Positions 1 to 9,448 of a DNA stretch of 64,000 nucleotides are shown here, one piece after another. This stretch comes from Petropleomorpha daqingensis. GTDB lineage: Bacteria; Actinomycetota; Actinomycetes; Mycobacteriales; Geodermatophilaceae. The DNA lies in the NCBI RefSeq assembly GCF_013408985.1, contig NZ_JACBZT010000001.1, positions 310,001 to 374,000 on the forward strand. The letters are read 5' to 3'. Below the pieces are notes generated by a model. It worked only from the letters and a program-made list of their open reading frames with translations, did not search any database and was not told where the DNA came from. Positions within the stretch are counted from its first letter, which is position 1, and the number at the start of each line of letters is the position of its first letter. A program made the translations under genes and the position numbers.

Positions 1-249
1 ACCGCCGGACCTTCCGCGGTGCAGATGTGACGGGACACTCCCCCCTCGAACGACCCGCATGAGTGCCGCATCTGGTTGAGTGGAGGTACCGGCGCCGCCC
101 TCGCTCATCCGGAGCAGGACTCGACGTCGGGCCCAGGCTGCGCCACCGAGGCGCGCCAGGCCGTGTCGACGTCCACGAGCACGCGCGCTGCTGAGCGCCG
201 CTGCGCCCGTGCGCGCGTCGAGGGCCACCTGAGACGTCGAGGAAGTTCG
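1..249. other. Upstream region of the helicase gene
   Basis: No gene is supported here. The helicase frame stays open back to a TTG at 76, but the peptide it would add is low-complexity and that TTG lacks a convincing ribosome site. A short inverted repeat, CAGATG (22-27) and CATCTG (69-74), is the only structure noticed. The stretch probably holds the helicase promoter and a long 5' leader. Confidence 0.4.
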
Positions 250-1788
250 TTGACCCACCCTGCTCCGCAGTCCGACCGCCCGCGCCGCCGCCGGGGAGGC
301 CGCGGCCGCGGTTCCCGCCCCACGGCAGCCGCGACCCCGCAGCCCGCCGCGCCGGAGGCGCCCGTCGCGGCCCCCGCGATCCCCGCGGGGGATGCCCCCA
401 CGGTGCTGCCCACCGACACCACCTTCGAGGCCCTCGGCGTCCCCGCGCCGCTGGTCGAGGTGCTCGCCGCCAGCGGCATCACCGCGCCGTTCCCGATCCA
501 GGTCGCCACGCTGCCCGACACGCTCGCCGGTCGCGACGTGCTCGGCCGCGGGCGCACCGGCTCGGGCAAGACGCTGGCCTTCAGCCTCCCGCTGGTCGCC
601 CGCCTGGCCGCCTCCGACAGCCGCCGCAGCCCGAAGCGGCCGCGCGCGCTCGTCCTCGTGCCGACCCGCGAGCTGGCCAACCAGGTGCTCGCCGTCGTCG
701 ACCCGCTGGCCCGCGCGCTGGGCATGCGCGCGACCACGATCTTCGGCGGCGTCGGCCAGAACCCGCAGGTGCAGGCGCTGGCCGCCGGCGTCGACGTGGT
801 CATCGCCTGCCCCGGCCGGCTGGAGGACCTGATCAACCAGGGCCACGCCGACCTCTCCGCCGTCGAGATCACCGTGCTCGACGAGGCCGACCACATGGCC
901 GACCTCGGCTTCCTGCCCGGCGTGAAGCGGCTGCTGGACAAGACGCCGAAGATCGGCCAGCGGCTGCTGTTCTCCGCGACGCTGGACAACGGCGTCGACG
1001 TCCTGGTCAAGCGCTACCTGAGCACCCCGACCACCCACTCGGTCGACCCGGCCGTCGCGCCGGTGGCGACGATGACCCACCACGTGTTCCAGGTGCAGAG
1101 CGCCGACAAGGCCGAGGTGGTCCGCCAGCTCGCCTCGGGCCTGGGACGCAGCGTGCTGTTCACCCGCACCAAGCACCAGGCCAAGAAGCTGGCCAAGCAG
1201 CTGACCGCGGCCGGGATCCCCGCCGTCGACCTGCACGGCAACCTCAGCCAGAACGCCCGCGAGCGCAACCTCGCCGCGTTCAGCGACGGCAGCACCCGGG
1301 TGCTGTGCGCGACCGACATCGCCGCCCGCGGCATCCACGTCGACGACGTGGCACTGGTCGTGCACGTCGACCCGCCGGCCGAGCACAAGGCGTACCTGCA
1401 CCGGTCCGGCCGCACCGCGCGGGCCGGCGCCGGCGGCACGGTGGTCACCGTCAGCACGCCGGACCAGGCCGGCGAGGTGCGGACCCTGGCCCGACAGGCC
1501 GGGATCAGCCCGACCGTGACGGCGGTGCGCCCCGGCGCGGCCGAGATCGCCGCGCTCACCGGGCCGGCCGCCCCCTTCGTCGAGCCGGCGCCCGAGCCGG
1601 CCCCGCAGCCGCAGGGCCAGGGCGGCGGCCGTCGCCGCCGCGGCGGCTCCGGCTCGTCGACGACCACCAAGGCCGCCACGCCCAAGGCCCGCCCCACCGG
1701 ACCGGCCCGCACCCGCGCCGAGCTCGCCGCCCGCGCCGGGACGACGTCCGCCGCGTCCTTCAGCGCCCGCTCCCGCCGCGGCCGCTGA
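250..1788 (+). CDS. DEAD-box ATP-dependent RNA helicase
   Basis: Superfamily 2 RNA helicase expected to unwind structured mRNA or rRNA in the cytoplasm. Counting from TTG 250 there is a basic Arg/Gly-rich tail (about 1-45), the Q-motif region (58-85), Walker A GRTGSGKT near 100, PTRELA near 138, DEAD near 211, SAT near 242 and HRSGRTARAG near 384. The last ~60 residues are basic and Gly/Ser-rich, a common RNA-binding extension in actinobacterial homologues. TTG 250 was chosen because GAGGAAG (239-245) sits just upstream; the open frame back to 76 adds only low-complexity residues. A perfect hairpin follows the stop. The family call is certain; which cellular RNA is the substrate cannot be told. 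Confidence 0.93.
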   Translation: MTHPAPQSDRPRRRRGGRGRGSRPTAAATPQPAAPEAPVAAPAIPAGDAPTVLPTDTTFEALGVPAPLVEVLAASGITAPFPIQVATLPDTLAGRDVLGRGRTGSGKTLAFSLPLVARLAASDSRRSPKRPRALVLVPTRELANQVLAVVDPLARALGMRATTIFGGVGQNPQVQALAAGVDVVIACPGRLEDLINQGHADLSAVEITVLDEADHMADLGFLPGVKRLLDKTPKIGQRLLFSATLDNGVDVLVKRYLSTPTTHSVDPAVAPVATMTHHVFQVQSADKAEVVRQLASGLGRSVLFTRTKHQAKKLAKQLTAAGIPAVDLHGNLSQNARERNLAAFSDGSTRVLCATDIAARGIHVDDVALVVHVDPPAEHKAYLHRSGRTARAGAGGTVVTVSTPDQAGEVRTLARQAGISPTVTAVRPGAAEIAALTGPAAPFVEPAPEPAPQPQGQGGGRRRRGGSGSSTTTKAATPKARPTGPARTRAELAARAGTTSAASFSARSRRGR

Positions 1789-1797
1789 TCTCCCCCG

Positions 1798-1831
1798 CCC
1801 GCCGCGACGGTTGATGGACCGTCGCGGCGGG
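1798..1831 (+). terminator. Perfect 13-bp hairpin after the helicase gene
   Basis: The arms 1798-1810 and 1819-1831 are exact reverse complements around an 8-nt loop. It starts 10 nt after the helicase stop and has no T-run, as is usual for actinobacterial hairpin terminators. It also argues against the TTG at 1811 as start of the next gene, since that codon lies in the loop. Confidence 0.7.
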
Positions 1832-1843
1832 CACTGGGCGCTC

Positions 1844-2353
1844 ATGGCACTGCCCATCACCCTGTCGGAGATCCCCGCCCGCGTCTCGGCCGGCGCGTTC
1901 ATCCTCAACAGCGGCCTCGGCAAGCGCGGGGCCGACGAGGCGACCGCCACCGGGATGCACGGTTTCGCGTCGGGGACCTACCCGTTCCTCAAGTCGGTGC
2001 CGCCGCAGCAGTTCCTCAAGGTGCTGTCGACCAGCGAGATCGTGCTGGGTGCGGCGCTGCTGACGCCGTTCGTGCCGACGATCGTCGCCGGGGCGGCGCT
2101 CACCGCGTTCTCCGGGGGCCTGCTCGGTCTCTACCTGCAGACGCCGGGCATGCGCAAGCCCGGCAGCCTGGCCCCGACGCAGGACGGGCTGGCGCTGGCC
2201 AAGGACGCCTGGCTGGCCGGCATCGGCCTGTCGATCATGCTGCGCGGGTTCACCGCGCGCCGGCAGACCGTGTCGGTGAAGAAGGCCGAGAAGCAGGCGA
2301 AGAAGGCGGAGAAGGCCGGTCGCAGGGCCGCCCGCAACGCCGCGAAGGACTGA
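1844..2353 (+). CDS. DoxX-like membrane protein
   Basis: 169-residue protein of the DoxX/DoxD-like type. Several hydrophobic stretches cover roughly residues 45-80 and 115-130, with the pattern SEIVLGAALLTPFVPT typical of these small four-helix membrane proteins. The C-terminal ~30 residues are a Lys/Ala/Arg-rich cytoplasmic tail. ATG 1844 is preferred over the in-frame TTG 1811 and ATG 1814, which lie inside the upstream terminator hairpin. DoxX proteins have been linked to thiosulfate:quinone oxidation and redox stress, but nothing here fixes the substrate. The gene stands alone between a terminator and the cupredoxin gene. Confidence 0.75.
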   Translation: MALPITLSEIPARVSAGAFILNSGLGKRGADEATATGMHGFASGTYPFLKSVPPQQFLKVLSTSEIVLGAALLTPFVPTIVAGAALTAFSGGLLGLYLQTPGMRKPGSLAPTQDGLALAKDAWLAGIGLSIMLRGFTARRQTVSVKKAEKQAKKAEKAGRRAARNAAKD

Positions 2354-2473
2354 CACCCGCTTCACACGGTCCTCACAGGAACCCGGACTTCCCGGAAGTC
2401 CTACAACATTGCAGGATCTCCGGTAGCGGGCCGCTGCCGTCGGGGGCGCCGGCCGCCGCCACCGGGAGGTCCC

Positions 2474-2914
2474 GTGTCCGTGTCCCAGGTCCGCCACGTC
2501 GCCGCGGCGGGCGGTCTCGCCCTGGCCCTCGGGCTGCTGACCGCCTGCGGCGGCAGCAGCGACGCCGCGTCGTCGTCGTCCTCGTCCTCGTCGTCGTCCT
2601 CGAGCAGCGCCGCGGGGGACTCCTCGGCCGGGCAGGCGCAGACCCTCACGGTCACCGAGGTCGGCTTCGACATCCGGCTGGAGAGCAGCAACCTGCCCGC
2701 CGGGGAGTACACGATCACCGTGAAGAACGAGGGCGACGCGACGCACGACCTGGTGGTCGAGCAGAACGGTGAGGACATCGCCCGGAGCGACACGCTCGGC
2801 CCCGGTGACTCGGGGACGTTCACCGTCACGCTCGAGCCCGGGAAGTACGTCTTCTACTGCTCCGTCGGCAACCACCGGGCGATGGGCATGGAGACGGACG
2901 TGACGGTCAGCTGA
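2474..2914 (+). CDS. Cupredoxin (plastocyanin-like) lipoprotein
   Basis: Secreted blue-copper lipoprotein, probably a periplasmic electron carrier or copper-binding protein. It has a signal peptide with lipobox LLTAC (Cys near residue 25), then a run of about 14 serines as linker, then a beta-sandwich domain. Type 1 copper ligands are visible as the His of THDLVV and the C-x(4)-H-x(4)-M pattern in CSVGNHRAMGM near the C terminus. GTG 2474 lies only 3 nt from GGGAGGT (2464-2470); GTG 2480 has better spacing and may be the true start. The stop overlaps the next gene's ATG (TGATG), so the two are translationally coupled. Confidence 0.88.
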   Translation: MSVSQVRHVAAAGGLALALGLLTACGGSSDAASSSSSSSSSSSSSAAGDSSAGQAQTLTVTEVGFDIRLESSNLPAGEYTITVKNEGDATHDLVVEQNGEDIARSDTLGPGDSGTFTVTLEPGKYVFYCSVGNHRAMGMETDVTVS

Positions 2915-3300
2915 TGACCCTCGTCCTGCGCATCGTCGGCGCCGCGCTGCTGGTCGGCGTGGCCGTGATCCACCTCTACCTGTGGCAGCAGGGCTACGAC
3001 TCGATCGACGTGATCGGTCCGGCGTTCCTGCTCGACACCGTGCTGGGCTTCGGTGGTGCGCTGCTGGTGCTCATCACGCCGCAGCGCTGGCTGCCAGTCG
3101 CGGCGGTGCTCGGAGCGCTGCTCTGCCTGGGCACGCTCGCGGCGCTGATCGTCTCGACGACCGTCGGCCTGTTCGGCTTCGTCGAGTCCACGCAGGCGCA
3201 GCTGTGGTGGGAGTCGTTCGCGGTCGAGGCGGCGGGCTTCGTCGTCCTGGTCACCCTGGCCGTGGTCGCCCGCCGCCGCACCCGGGTCGTCGGAGGCTGA
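2914..3300 (+). CDS. Small four-helix membrane protein coupled to the cupredoxin
   Basis: 128-residue integral membrane protein with hydrophobic segments at about 5-25, 35-57, 62-85 and 102-122 and a basic C terminus (RRRTR). It shares one base with the stop of the cupredoxin gene, so the two are made together, and it may anchor or exchange electrons with that copper protein (inference). I do not recognise a named family. A very strong hairpin begins inside the last codons. Confidence 0.7.
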   Translation: MTLVLRIVGAALLVGVAVIHLYLWQQGYDSIDVIGPAFLLDTVLGFGGALLVLITPQRWLPVAAVLGALLCLGTLAALIVSTTVGLFGFVESTQAQLWWESFAVEAAGFVVLVTLAVVARRRTRVVGG

Positions 3301-3330
3301 CGAGCGAGGAAACCTCGCTCGTCAGCCTCC
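3292..3330. terminator. 18-bp perfect hairpin between convergent genes
   Basis: The arms 3292-3309 and 3313-3330 are exact complements with an AAA loop. The left arm contains the TGA stop (3298-3300) of the membrane-protein gene, and the structure ends 8 nt before the stop of the convergent epimerase gene. It can work for both strands. There is no T-tract. Confidence 0.85.
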
Positions 3331-3338
3331 GTTCAACC

Positions 3339-4346
3339 TCAGTTGCCGCTGGAGAAGGCGGCGTCGAAGGCGGCCGCGGGCGGGTCGAAGGCCAGCCGGC
3401 GGACGAACTCCAGCGCCTCGGGGGCGCCGACGAGCCGGTCCATGCCGGCGTCCTCCCACTCGACCGAGATCGGGCCGTCGTAGCCGATCGTGTTGAGCAT
3501 CCGGAAGCAGGCCTCCCACGGGACGTCGCCGTGCCCGGTGGAGACGAAGTCCCACCCGCGCCGCGGGTCGGCCCAGGGCAGGTGCGAGCTCAGCCGGCCG
3601 TTGCGGCCGTTGCCGACCTGCTTCTTCGCGTCCTTGCAGTCGACGTGGTAGATCCGGTCCTTGAAGTCCCACAGGAACGAGACCGGGTCGAGGTCCTGCC
3701 ACACGAAGTGCGACGGGTCCCAGTTCAGCCCGAACGCCTCGCGGTGGCCGATCGCCTCCAGCGTGCGGACCGTCGTCCAGTAGTCGTAGGCGATCTCGCT
3801 CGGGTGCACCTCGTGGGCGAACCGGACGCCGACCTCGTCGAACACGTCGAGGATCGGGTTCCAGCGGGCCGCGAAGTCCGCGTAGCCGTCCTCGATCATC
3901 GACTCGGGGACCGGTGGGAACATCGCCACGGTCTTCCAGATCTTCGACCCGGTGAACCCGACGACGGTCTTCACACCGAGCCGGGCCGCGGCACGGGCGG
4001 TCAGCTTCATCTCCTCGGCCGCCCGCTGCCGGACGCCCTCGGGATCGCCGTCGCCCCACACCCGCGGGTTGACCATGCCGCGGTGCCGCTCGTCGATCGG
4101 GTCGTCGCAGACGGCCTGGCCGTTGAGGTGGTTGGAGATGGCGAACAGCTGCAGGCCGTGCTTGTCGAGCAGGCCCAGGCGCTCCTCGACGTAGGAGTCG
4201 TCGTTGGCGGCGCGCTCGACGTCGAGGTGGTCGCCCCAGCAGGCGACCTCCAGGCCGTCGTAGCCCCAGTCGGAGGCCAGCCGGCACATCTCCGTGAAGG
4301 GCAGGTCGGCCCACTGGCCGGTGAACAGGGTGATCGGGCGGGGCAT
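3339..4346 (-). CDS. Sugar phosphate isomerase/epimerase (xylose isomerase-like TIM barrel)
   Basis: 335-residue AP-endonuclease-2/xylose-isomerase-like TIM barrel, the fold used for keto-aldose interconversion or 2-keto-inositol dehydration. Expected metal-site acids and histidines occur in [21 protein letters not shown] and SVEWED. It is the last gene of the minus-strand sugar operon, 13 nt after the Gfo/Idh/MocA dehydrogenase. That pairing (oxidation to a keto sugar, then isomerisation or dehydration) recurs in inositol-like and rare-sugar catabolism. The substrate is unknown. Confidence 0.88.
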   Translation of the reverse strand: MPRPITLFTGQWADLPFTEMCRLASDWGYDGLEVACWGDHLDVERAANDDSYVEERLGLLDKHGLQLFAISNHLNGQAVCDDPIDERHRGMVNPRVWGDGDPEGVRQRAAEEMKLTARAAARLGVKTVVGFTGSKIWKTVAMFPPVPESMIEDGYADFAARWNPILDVFDEVGVRFAHEVHPSEIAYDYWTTVRTLEAIGHREAFGLNWDPSHFVWQDLDPVSFLWDFKDRIYHVDCKDAKKQVGNGRNGRLSSHLPWADPRRGWDFVSTGHGDVPWEACFRMLNTIGYDGPISVEWEDAGMDRLVGAPEALEFVRRLAFDPPAAAFDAAFSSGN

Positions 4347-4359
4347 CGCGTGCTCTCCT

Positions 4360-5532
4360 CTAGATCTCGGTCCAGGTCGAGTGATCGGCGGCGCTGCGCT
4401 CGACGGCGTCGAGCACGCGCTGCACCTGCAGGCCGTCGGCGAAGGACGGCGACGGGTCGTCGCCCTTCGCGATCGCGGTGACCAGGTCGACGACCTGGTG
4501 GGTGAACCCGTGCTCGTAGCCGAGCCCGTGCCCGGCCGGCCACCAGGCCGCCACGTACGGGTGCTCGGGCTCGGTGACGACGATCCGCCGGAAGCCGGCG
4601 GTCTCGGCGGGCTCGGTGCCGTCGAAGAAGTGCAGGACGTTCATGTCCTCGAAGTCGAACGCCACGCTGCCGGCCGAGCCGTTGATCTCGATCCGGATGG
4701 CGTTCTTGCGGCCGAGCGCGAAGCGGGTCGCCTCGAAGACGGCCAGCGCCCCGCCGGTGAACCGGCCCAGGAAGACGGCGGCGTCGTCCACGGTCACCTG
4801 GCCGACGCCCTCCCCCGCCGCGCCGGACAGCGACCCCGTGCTGGCCGCGAGCGGCCGCTGCTCGACGAAGGTCTCGAGCAGCCCGCTGACGCCGGTGATC
4901 CGCTGGCCGGTGATGTACTGGGTCAGGTCGACGATGTGCGCGCCGATGTCGCCGAGCGCACCGGAGCCGGCCTTGTCCTTCTCCAGCCGCCAGGACATCG
5001 GCGCCTGCGGATCGGTGATCCAGTCCTGCAGGTACTGCGCCCGCACGTGGCGGATGTCGCCGAGCCGGCCCTCGGCCACGAGCCGGCGGGCCAGGCCGAT
5101 CGCCGGCACCCGGCGGTAGGTGAAGCCGACCATCGACCGCACGCCGTTCGCCGCGGCCCGGGTGGCGGCCTCGGTCATCGCCTGGGCTTGCGCGACGGTG
5201 TTGGCCAGCGGCTTCTCGCAGAGCACGTGCTTGCCGGCCTCGAGGGCGGCGATGGCGATCTCGGCGTGCGTGTCCCCCGGCGTGCAGACGTCGACCAGGT
5301 CGACGTCGTCGCGCTCGAGGAGGCGGTGCCAGTCGGTCTCGGTCTGCGCCCAGCCCAGCCGTCCGGCCGCCTCGGCGACGCGGTCGGGGGTCCGGCCGAC
5401 CAGCACGGCCAGCTCCGGGTGCAGCGGCAGGTCGAAGAAGTGCGGAGCGGTGCGCCACGCCTGCGAGTGCGCGGCGCCCATGAACGCGTAGCCGATCAGG
5501 CCGACGCGGAGAGAGGGCTTGCCCGTGGTCAT
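4360..5532 (-). CDS. Gfo/Idh/MocA family NAD(P)-dependent sugar dehydrogenase
   Basis: 390 residues. N-terminal Rossmann fold with GLIGYAFMG (residues 11-19) and the family signature CEKPLAN near residue 105, followed by the substrate-binding alpha/beta domain. Enzymes of this family oxidise a hydroxyl of inositols or sugars using NAD(P). Start GTG or ATG near 5532 is supported by GGAGA upstream. It lies between the ABC transporter genes and the epimerase in one direction, so it likely performs the first intracellular step on the imported compound. Its stop TAG lies in a CTAG. An intrinsic terminator separates it from the lipoprotein gene upstream, so it may be expressed at a lower level. Confidence 0.9.
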   Translation of the reverse strand: MTTGKPSLRVGLIGYAFMGAAHSQAWRTAPHFFDLPLHPELAVLVGRTPDRVAEAAGRLGWAQTETDWHRLLERDDVDLVDVCTPGDTHAEIAIAALEAGKHVLCEKPLANTVAQAQAMTEAATRAAANGVRSMVGFTYRRVPAIGLARRLVAEGRLGDIRHVRAQYLQDWITDPQAPMSWRLEKDKAGSGALGDIGAHIVDLTQYITGQRITGVSGLLETFVEQRPLAASTGSLSGAAGEGVGQVTVDDAAVFLGRFTGGALAVFEATRFALGRKNAIRIEINGSAGSVAFDFEDMNVLHFFDGTEPAETAGFRRIVVTEPEHPYVAAWWPAGHGLGYEHGFTHQVVDLVTAIAKGDDPSPSFADGLQVQRVLDAVERSAADHSTWTEI

Positions 5533-5554
5533 CGGATCTCCGGAAAAAGACGCG

Positions 5555-5588
5555 GTGGGGCCGCCGGACGACGGTCCGGCGGCCCCAC
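5555..5588 (-). terminator. Intrinsic terminator with T-tract inside the sugar operon
   Basis: The arms 5555-5569 and 5574-5588 form a perfect 15-bp stem with a 4-nt loop. On the minus strand it is followed within a few bases by TCTTTTTCC, a real T-run, rare in this GC-rich window. It lies between the binding-protein gene and the dehydrogenase gene, so read-through would set the ratio of transporter to enzymes. Confidence 0.8.
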
Positions 5589-5596
5589 CCGAACGG

Positions 5597-6649
5597 TCAG
5601 GACTCGAACGCGTTCTTGATGAACTCGTCCACGTTGTCCTTGGTCACCACGGGGGCGTTGAGCATGATCCGGCGCGGGACCCCCTGCGAGGTCAGGTCCG
5701 ACATGCTCTTGCCCTGGGCGATCAGCCGGGCGAGCTTGATGCCGTCGGCGGCCTGCGTGTGCGGGTAGATGACGGTCGCCTCGAGCACCGAGTCGCCGTC
5801 CTGGATGTGCCGCATGGCGTTGGCCGAACCGGCGCCGCCGACCATGAAGAACTCGTCGCGGCCGGCGTTCTCGATGGCGGCCAGGACACCGACGCCCTGG
5901 TCGTCGTCGTGGTTCCAGACGGCGTCGAGGTGCGGCGCGGCCTGCAGCAGGTTCGACATCTGCTCCTCACCGGACTCCACGGTGAACTCCGCCGCGACCC
6001 GGTGGCTGACCTTGAGCCCGCACCCCTTGAGGGCGTCGGCGAAGCCCTTGCTCCGGTCCTGGGTCAGCGGCAGCGAGTCGATGCCGGCGACCTCGCCGAT
6101 GATCGCGTCGGGCTTGTCGCCCAGCCGCGAGCAGATGTACGTGCCGGCCGAGACGCCCATGCCGTAGTTGTCGCCCAGGATCGTGGTGCGGGCGGCGAAC
6201 GGGCTGTCGAACTCGCGGTCGACGTTGATCACCGGGATGCCGGCGTCCATCGCCTGCTGCGCGACGGGCGTCAGGGCGGCGCCGTCGAAGGGCAGCAGCA
6301 CGATCGCGTCCACCTTCTGGTTGATGAAGGTCTCGACCTGGCTGATCTGGGTGCTGACGTCGTTGGTGCCCTCGGCCACCTGCAGGTCGATGTCGTCGTA
6401 CTTGTCGGCCTCGTCACGGGCGGCCTGGGTGATACCGGCGATCCAGCCGTGGTCCGCGGCCGGGGCCGAGAAGCCGATGGTGACGGTGTCGCCGGACTCG
6501 TCGTTGTCGCTGGCGGCGTTGTTGCCGCCGCCCGAGCTGTTGCTCTCCGGGGTGTTGCTGGTGCAGCCCGTGATCAGGGCACCAGCGGCGATCAGACCCA
6601 CGGCGGTGGGCATCAGACGCCGGAAGCGGCGCTGCCGCGCTGCAGACAT
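5597..6649 (-). CDS. Sugar ABC transporter substrate-binding lipoprotein
   Basis: 350-residue periplasmic-binding protein of the ribose/galactose type (PBP1/peripla_BP_4). Signal peptide with lipobox LITGC (Cys29), Gly/Asn/Ser-rich linker, then the two-lobe domain starting DTVTIGFSAPAADHGW. Sugar-contact-type motifs include INVDREF, WNHDDDQG and VGGAGS. The start is ATG 6649, preceded by GAGGAGAAGG; the longer open frame upstream is shadow sequence. It captures the sugar outside and feeds the permease encoded upstream. A terminator lies right behind it. Confidence 0.92.
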   Translation of the reverse strand: MSAARQRRFRRLMPTAVGLIAAGALITGCTSNTPESNSSGGGNNAASDNDESGDTVTIGFSAPAADHGWIAGITQAARDEADKYDDIDLQVAEGTNDVSTQISQVETFINQKVDAIVLLPFDGAALTPVAQQAMDAGIPVINVDREFDSPFAARTTILGDNYGMGVSAGTYICSRLGDKPDAIIGEVAGIDSLPLTQDRSKGFADALKGCGLKVSHRVAAEFTVESGEEQMSNLLQAAPHLDAVWNHDDDQGVGVLAAIENAGRDEFFMVGGAGSANAMRHIQDGDSVLEATVIYPHTQAADGIKLARLIAQGKSMSDLTSQGVPRRIMLNAPVVTKDNVDEFIKNAFES

Positions 6650-6737
6650 GCCTTCTCCTCGAATGGATGGCGGCCCTCCTCCTCGAGGGAGGCCGGTGTG
6701 CACCGGTGGGCCGGACGGCCCGCCGGGGTGGTGCCGA

Positions 6738-7847
6738 TCAGGGGGTGGGCGCCGAGGCCGCCGTGGCGGTGCCGCCGGAGGCGAGGCCGCCCGGTCCACC
6801 GGGAGCGCGGGCCCGGCGGACCCGGCCTTCCCGTCCGGCCAGCTGCTGCTGCAGGAGCACGGCGAGGACGATGATCACGCCGCGGGCGATCGCCTGGGCC
6901 GAGCTGGACAGGTTGTTGAGCGTGAAGACGTTGCCGAGCGTGGTGAAGATCAGCACGCCGAGGACGGTGCCGACGATCGTGCCGCGGCCGCCGATCAGCA
7001 GGGTGCCGCCGATGACGACCGCCGCGATGGCGTCGAGCTCGTAGAGCGTGCCGTGCGTCGAGCTGCCGGTCGTCGTCCTGGCCATGAGCATGACCGCGGC
7101 GATCCCGCAGGTGACGCCGGACAGGACGTAGAGCAGCACCGTGTGCCGCTTGACCCGGATGCCGGCGAGCCGGGCCGCCTCGGCGTTGCCGCCCACGGCG
7201 AAGGTGCGCCGGCCGAACGTCGTCCGGTTGAGCAGGATCCAGCCCACGACGGCCACGAGCGCGAAGATGATCACCAACGTCGGGATGCCGAGCACGGTCC
7301 CGGAGAAGAAGTGCAGGAAGTCCTGGTTGCGGATGATCTGCGTGCGCCGGTTGGAGATGATCTCGGCCAGGCCCCGGGCCGCGGCCAGCATGGCCAGCGT
7401 CGCGATGAAGGCGACGAGCTTGCCGTAGGCGATCACGACGCCGTTGACCAGCCCGCAGCCGGCGCCGACCAGGATCGCGGTGACGACCATGACGATCCAG
7501 TGGTAGTCGTCGGCGAGCTGCTGGGTCGCCAGCGTGGTGGCCCACACCGAGGACAGCGCGACGATCGCCCCGACCGACAGGTCGATGCCGCCGCCGATGA
7601 TCACGAAGGTCATCCCGACGCTGACCACACCGATGACGGAGGCCAGCCGCAGGATCGTCAGCACGTTGTCGATGTCGGCGAAGCGGTCGCCCGCGGTGAT
7701 CACGCCGACCACGCAGAGGATGACCAGGGCGAGGATCAGCCCGAGCAGCCGGACGAACGGACCGGACGTCAGCCCGGGCCGCCGGTTCCCGTTCTGCTCC
7801 GAGGCCGAGATCGTGCCGTCGGTCGTGGCGCTGGTGGTCGTGCTCAT
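6738..7847 (-). CDS. Sugar ABC transporter permease (RbsC type)
   Basis: 369 residues with about ten hydrophobic helices of the branched-chain/ribose permease family. The conserved stretches GMTFVIIGGGIDLSVG and AVGGNAEAARLAGI (the loop contacting the ATPase) are present. The N-terminal ~25 residues and the Gly/Ala/Arg-rich C-terminal ~35 residues are cytoplasmic extensions. Its start overlaps the ATPase stop by 4 bases, so translation is coupled. Only one permease gene is seen, suggesting a homodimeric channel as in RbsC. Confidence 0.92.
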   Translation of the reverse strand: MSTTTSATTDGTISASEQNGNRRPGLTSGPFVRLLGLILALVILCVVGVITAGDRFADIDNVLTILRLASVIGVVSVGMTFVIIGGGIDLSVGAIVALSSVWATTLATQQLADDYHWIVMVVTAILVGAGCGLVNGVVIAYGKLVAFIATLAMLAAARGLAEIISNRRTQIIRNQDFLHFFSGTVLGIPTLVIIFALVAVVGWILLNRTTFGRRTFAVGGNAEAARLAGIRVKRHTVLLYVLSGVTCGIAAVMLMARTTTGSSTHGTLYELDAIAAVVIGGTLLIGGRGTIVGTVLGVLIFTTLGNVFTLNNLSSSAQAIARGVIIVLAVLLQQQLAGREGRVRRARAPGGPGGLASGGTATAASAPTP

Positions 7848-9421
7848 GCTCCGTCCCCTCCGTGCTGCGTGCCGGAGGCGGCGGCGACCGCGCCGACCGT
7901 CCCCTCCATGACCATGTCGAGCACCGCGTGCTCGTCGAGGGCGTCGGCCGTTCGCTCCGCGACGACCGCGCCGTCGGAGATCACCAGGACCCGGTCGGCC
8001 AGGCCGAGGACCTCCGGGATCTCGCTGGAGACGACGACGACCGCGACGCCGCGGTCGGCCAGCTCCCGGATCAGCGCGTAGATCTCCGACCGCGCCCCGA
8101 CGTCGACGCCTCGGGTGGGCTCGTCGAGCAGCAGCACCCGGCAGTCGCGGAGCAGCCAGCGGGCCAGCACGACCTTCTGCTGGTTGCCGCCGGACAGGGT
8201 CCGCGCCTCGCGCTCCACGTCGGCGGGGCGGACCTCCAGCGCGGTGACCTGCTTGCGCGCCGCCGCCTTCTCGGCCCGCCGGGACAGGAAGCCGACGGAG
8301 GCGAAGCGGCCCAGGCTGGAGATGCTGATGTTGCGGTAGACCGCCTCGCCGAGCAGCAGCGCCTGGCTCTTGCGCTCCTCCGGCGCCAGCCCGATCCCCG
8401 CGGCCACCGCGGCGCCGGTGTCGCCGGGCCGCAAGCGGCGGCCGGCGACGCGGACGCTGCCGGCGGAGGGACGCCGGGCGCCGTAGACGGTCTCGAGGAT
8501 CTCCGAGCGACCCGACCCGACCAGCCCGGCCAGGCCGACGATCTCGCCGGGGCGCACGGTGAAGGAGACGTCGGCGAAGTGCCCGTCCAGCGCCAGGCCG
8601 TCGACCTCCAGCAGCGGGTCCGCGTCGCCGGCGAGCGCCGTGCGCCGCGGCGGGAACACGTACTCGATGTCGCGGCCGGTCATCAGGGTGATGACCTCGC
8701 GGGTGGGCGTCTCGCGCGCCGGCAGCCCGGTGGCCACCGTGCGGCCGTCCTTGAGGACCGTGATCCGGTCGCCGATCTCGCGGATCTCCTCGAGCCGGTG
8801 CGAGATGTAGACGACGGCGACGTCGTCGGCCGTGAGGTCGCGGATGACCCCGAACAGCCGCTCGACCTCTTCGTTGTCCAGGACGGCGGACGGCTCGTCC
8901 ATGATGATCAGCCGGGCGTCCTGCGAGAGGGCGCGGGCGATGCTGACCATCTGCTGGGCGGCGGCGGGCAGCGAGCCCACCTCGGCGGTCGGGCGGATCT
9001 CGGGGTGCCCCAGCCGCGCGAGCAGCGCGCCGGCCAGCCGGTTCGCCCGCGACAGGTGGGACAGGCCGAAGCGGGCGACCTCGCGGCCGAGGAAGATGTT
9101 GTCCGCGACGGTCAGGCCGTCGACCAGGTCGAGCTCCTGGTAGATCGTCGCGATGCCCAGGCTCATCGCGGCCTGGGGGTTGCCGAGGCGGACCGGCTCG
9201 CCGCGCCAGGTGATCTCGCCGTCGTCCGGCTGGTGCGCCCCGGCGAGCACCTTGATCAGGGTCGACTTCCCGGCACCGTTCTGGCCGAGCAGGCAGTGGA
9301 CCTCACCGGGCTGCACGTCGAGGTCGACACCGTCGAGCGCGCGCACGCCGGGGAACGCCTTGACGATCCCGCGCATCTGCAGCAGCGGAGCGGTCACCTG
9401 CACCCCCGGACTTTTGCTCAC
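7844..9421 (-). CDS. Sugar ABC transporter ATPase, two ABC domains (RbsA/MglA type)
   Basis: 525-residue fused ATPase. The first domain has Walker A GQNGAGKST (about 50), a degenerate signature region (LPAAAQQMVSIARAL) and Walker B RLIIMDEPSA. The second has a degenerate Walker A (GLVGSGRSE), signature LSGGNQQKV and Walker B VLLLDEPTRG; this asymmetry is normal for the RbsA/MglA class. GTG 9421 is annotated, but GTG 9397, a few bases after a GGGGG run, may be the real start. First gene of the importer operon, behind a good promoter. Confidence 0.92.
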   Translation of the reverse strand: MSKSPGVQVTAPLLQMRGIVKAFPGVRALDGVDLDVQPGEVHCLLGQNGAGKSTLIKVLAGAHQPDDGEITWRGEPVRLGNPQAAMSLGIATIYQELDLVDGLTVADNIFLGREVARFGLSHLSRANRLAGALLARLGHPEIRPTAEVGSLPAAAQQMVSIARALSQDARLIIMDEPSAVLDNEEVERLFGVIRDLTADDVAVVYISHRLEEIREIGDRITVLKDGRTVATGLPARETPTREVITLMTGRDIEYVFPPRRTALAGDADPLLEVDGLALDGHFADVSFTVRPGEIVGLAGLVGSGRSEILETVYGARRPSAGSVRVAGRRLRPGDTGAAVAAGIGLAPEERKSQALLLGEAVYRNISISSLGRFASVGFLSRRAEKAAARKQVTALEVRPADVEREARTLSGGNQQKVVLARWLLRDCRVLLLDEPTRGVDVGARSEIYALIRELADRGVAVVVVSSEIPEVLGLADRVLVISDGAVVAERTADALDEHAVLDMVMEGTVGAVAAASGTQHGGDGA

Positions 9422-9448
9422 CGTTGATCATTAGTCGGTTCACAGCGC

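Noticed and set aside
76-249. Extended N terminus or a separate small gene ahead of the helicase
   Set aside because: Low-complexity translation, no ribosome site at TTG 76, and a much better site at TTG 250.
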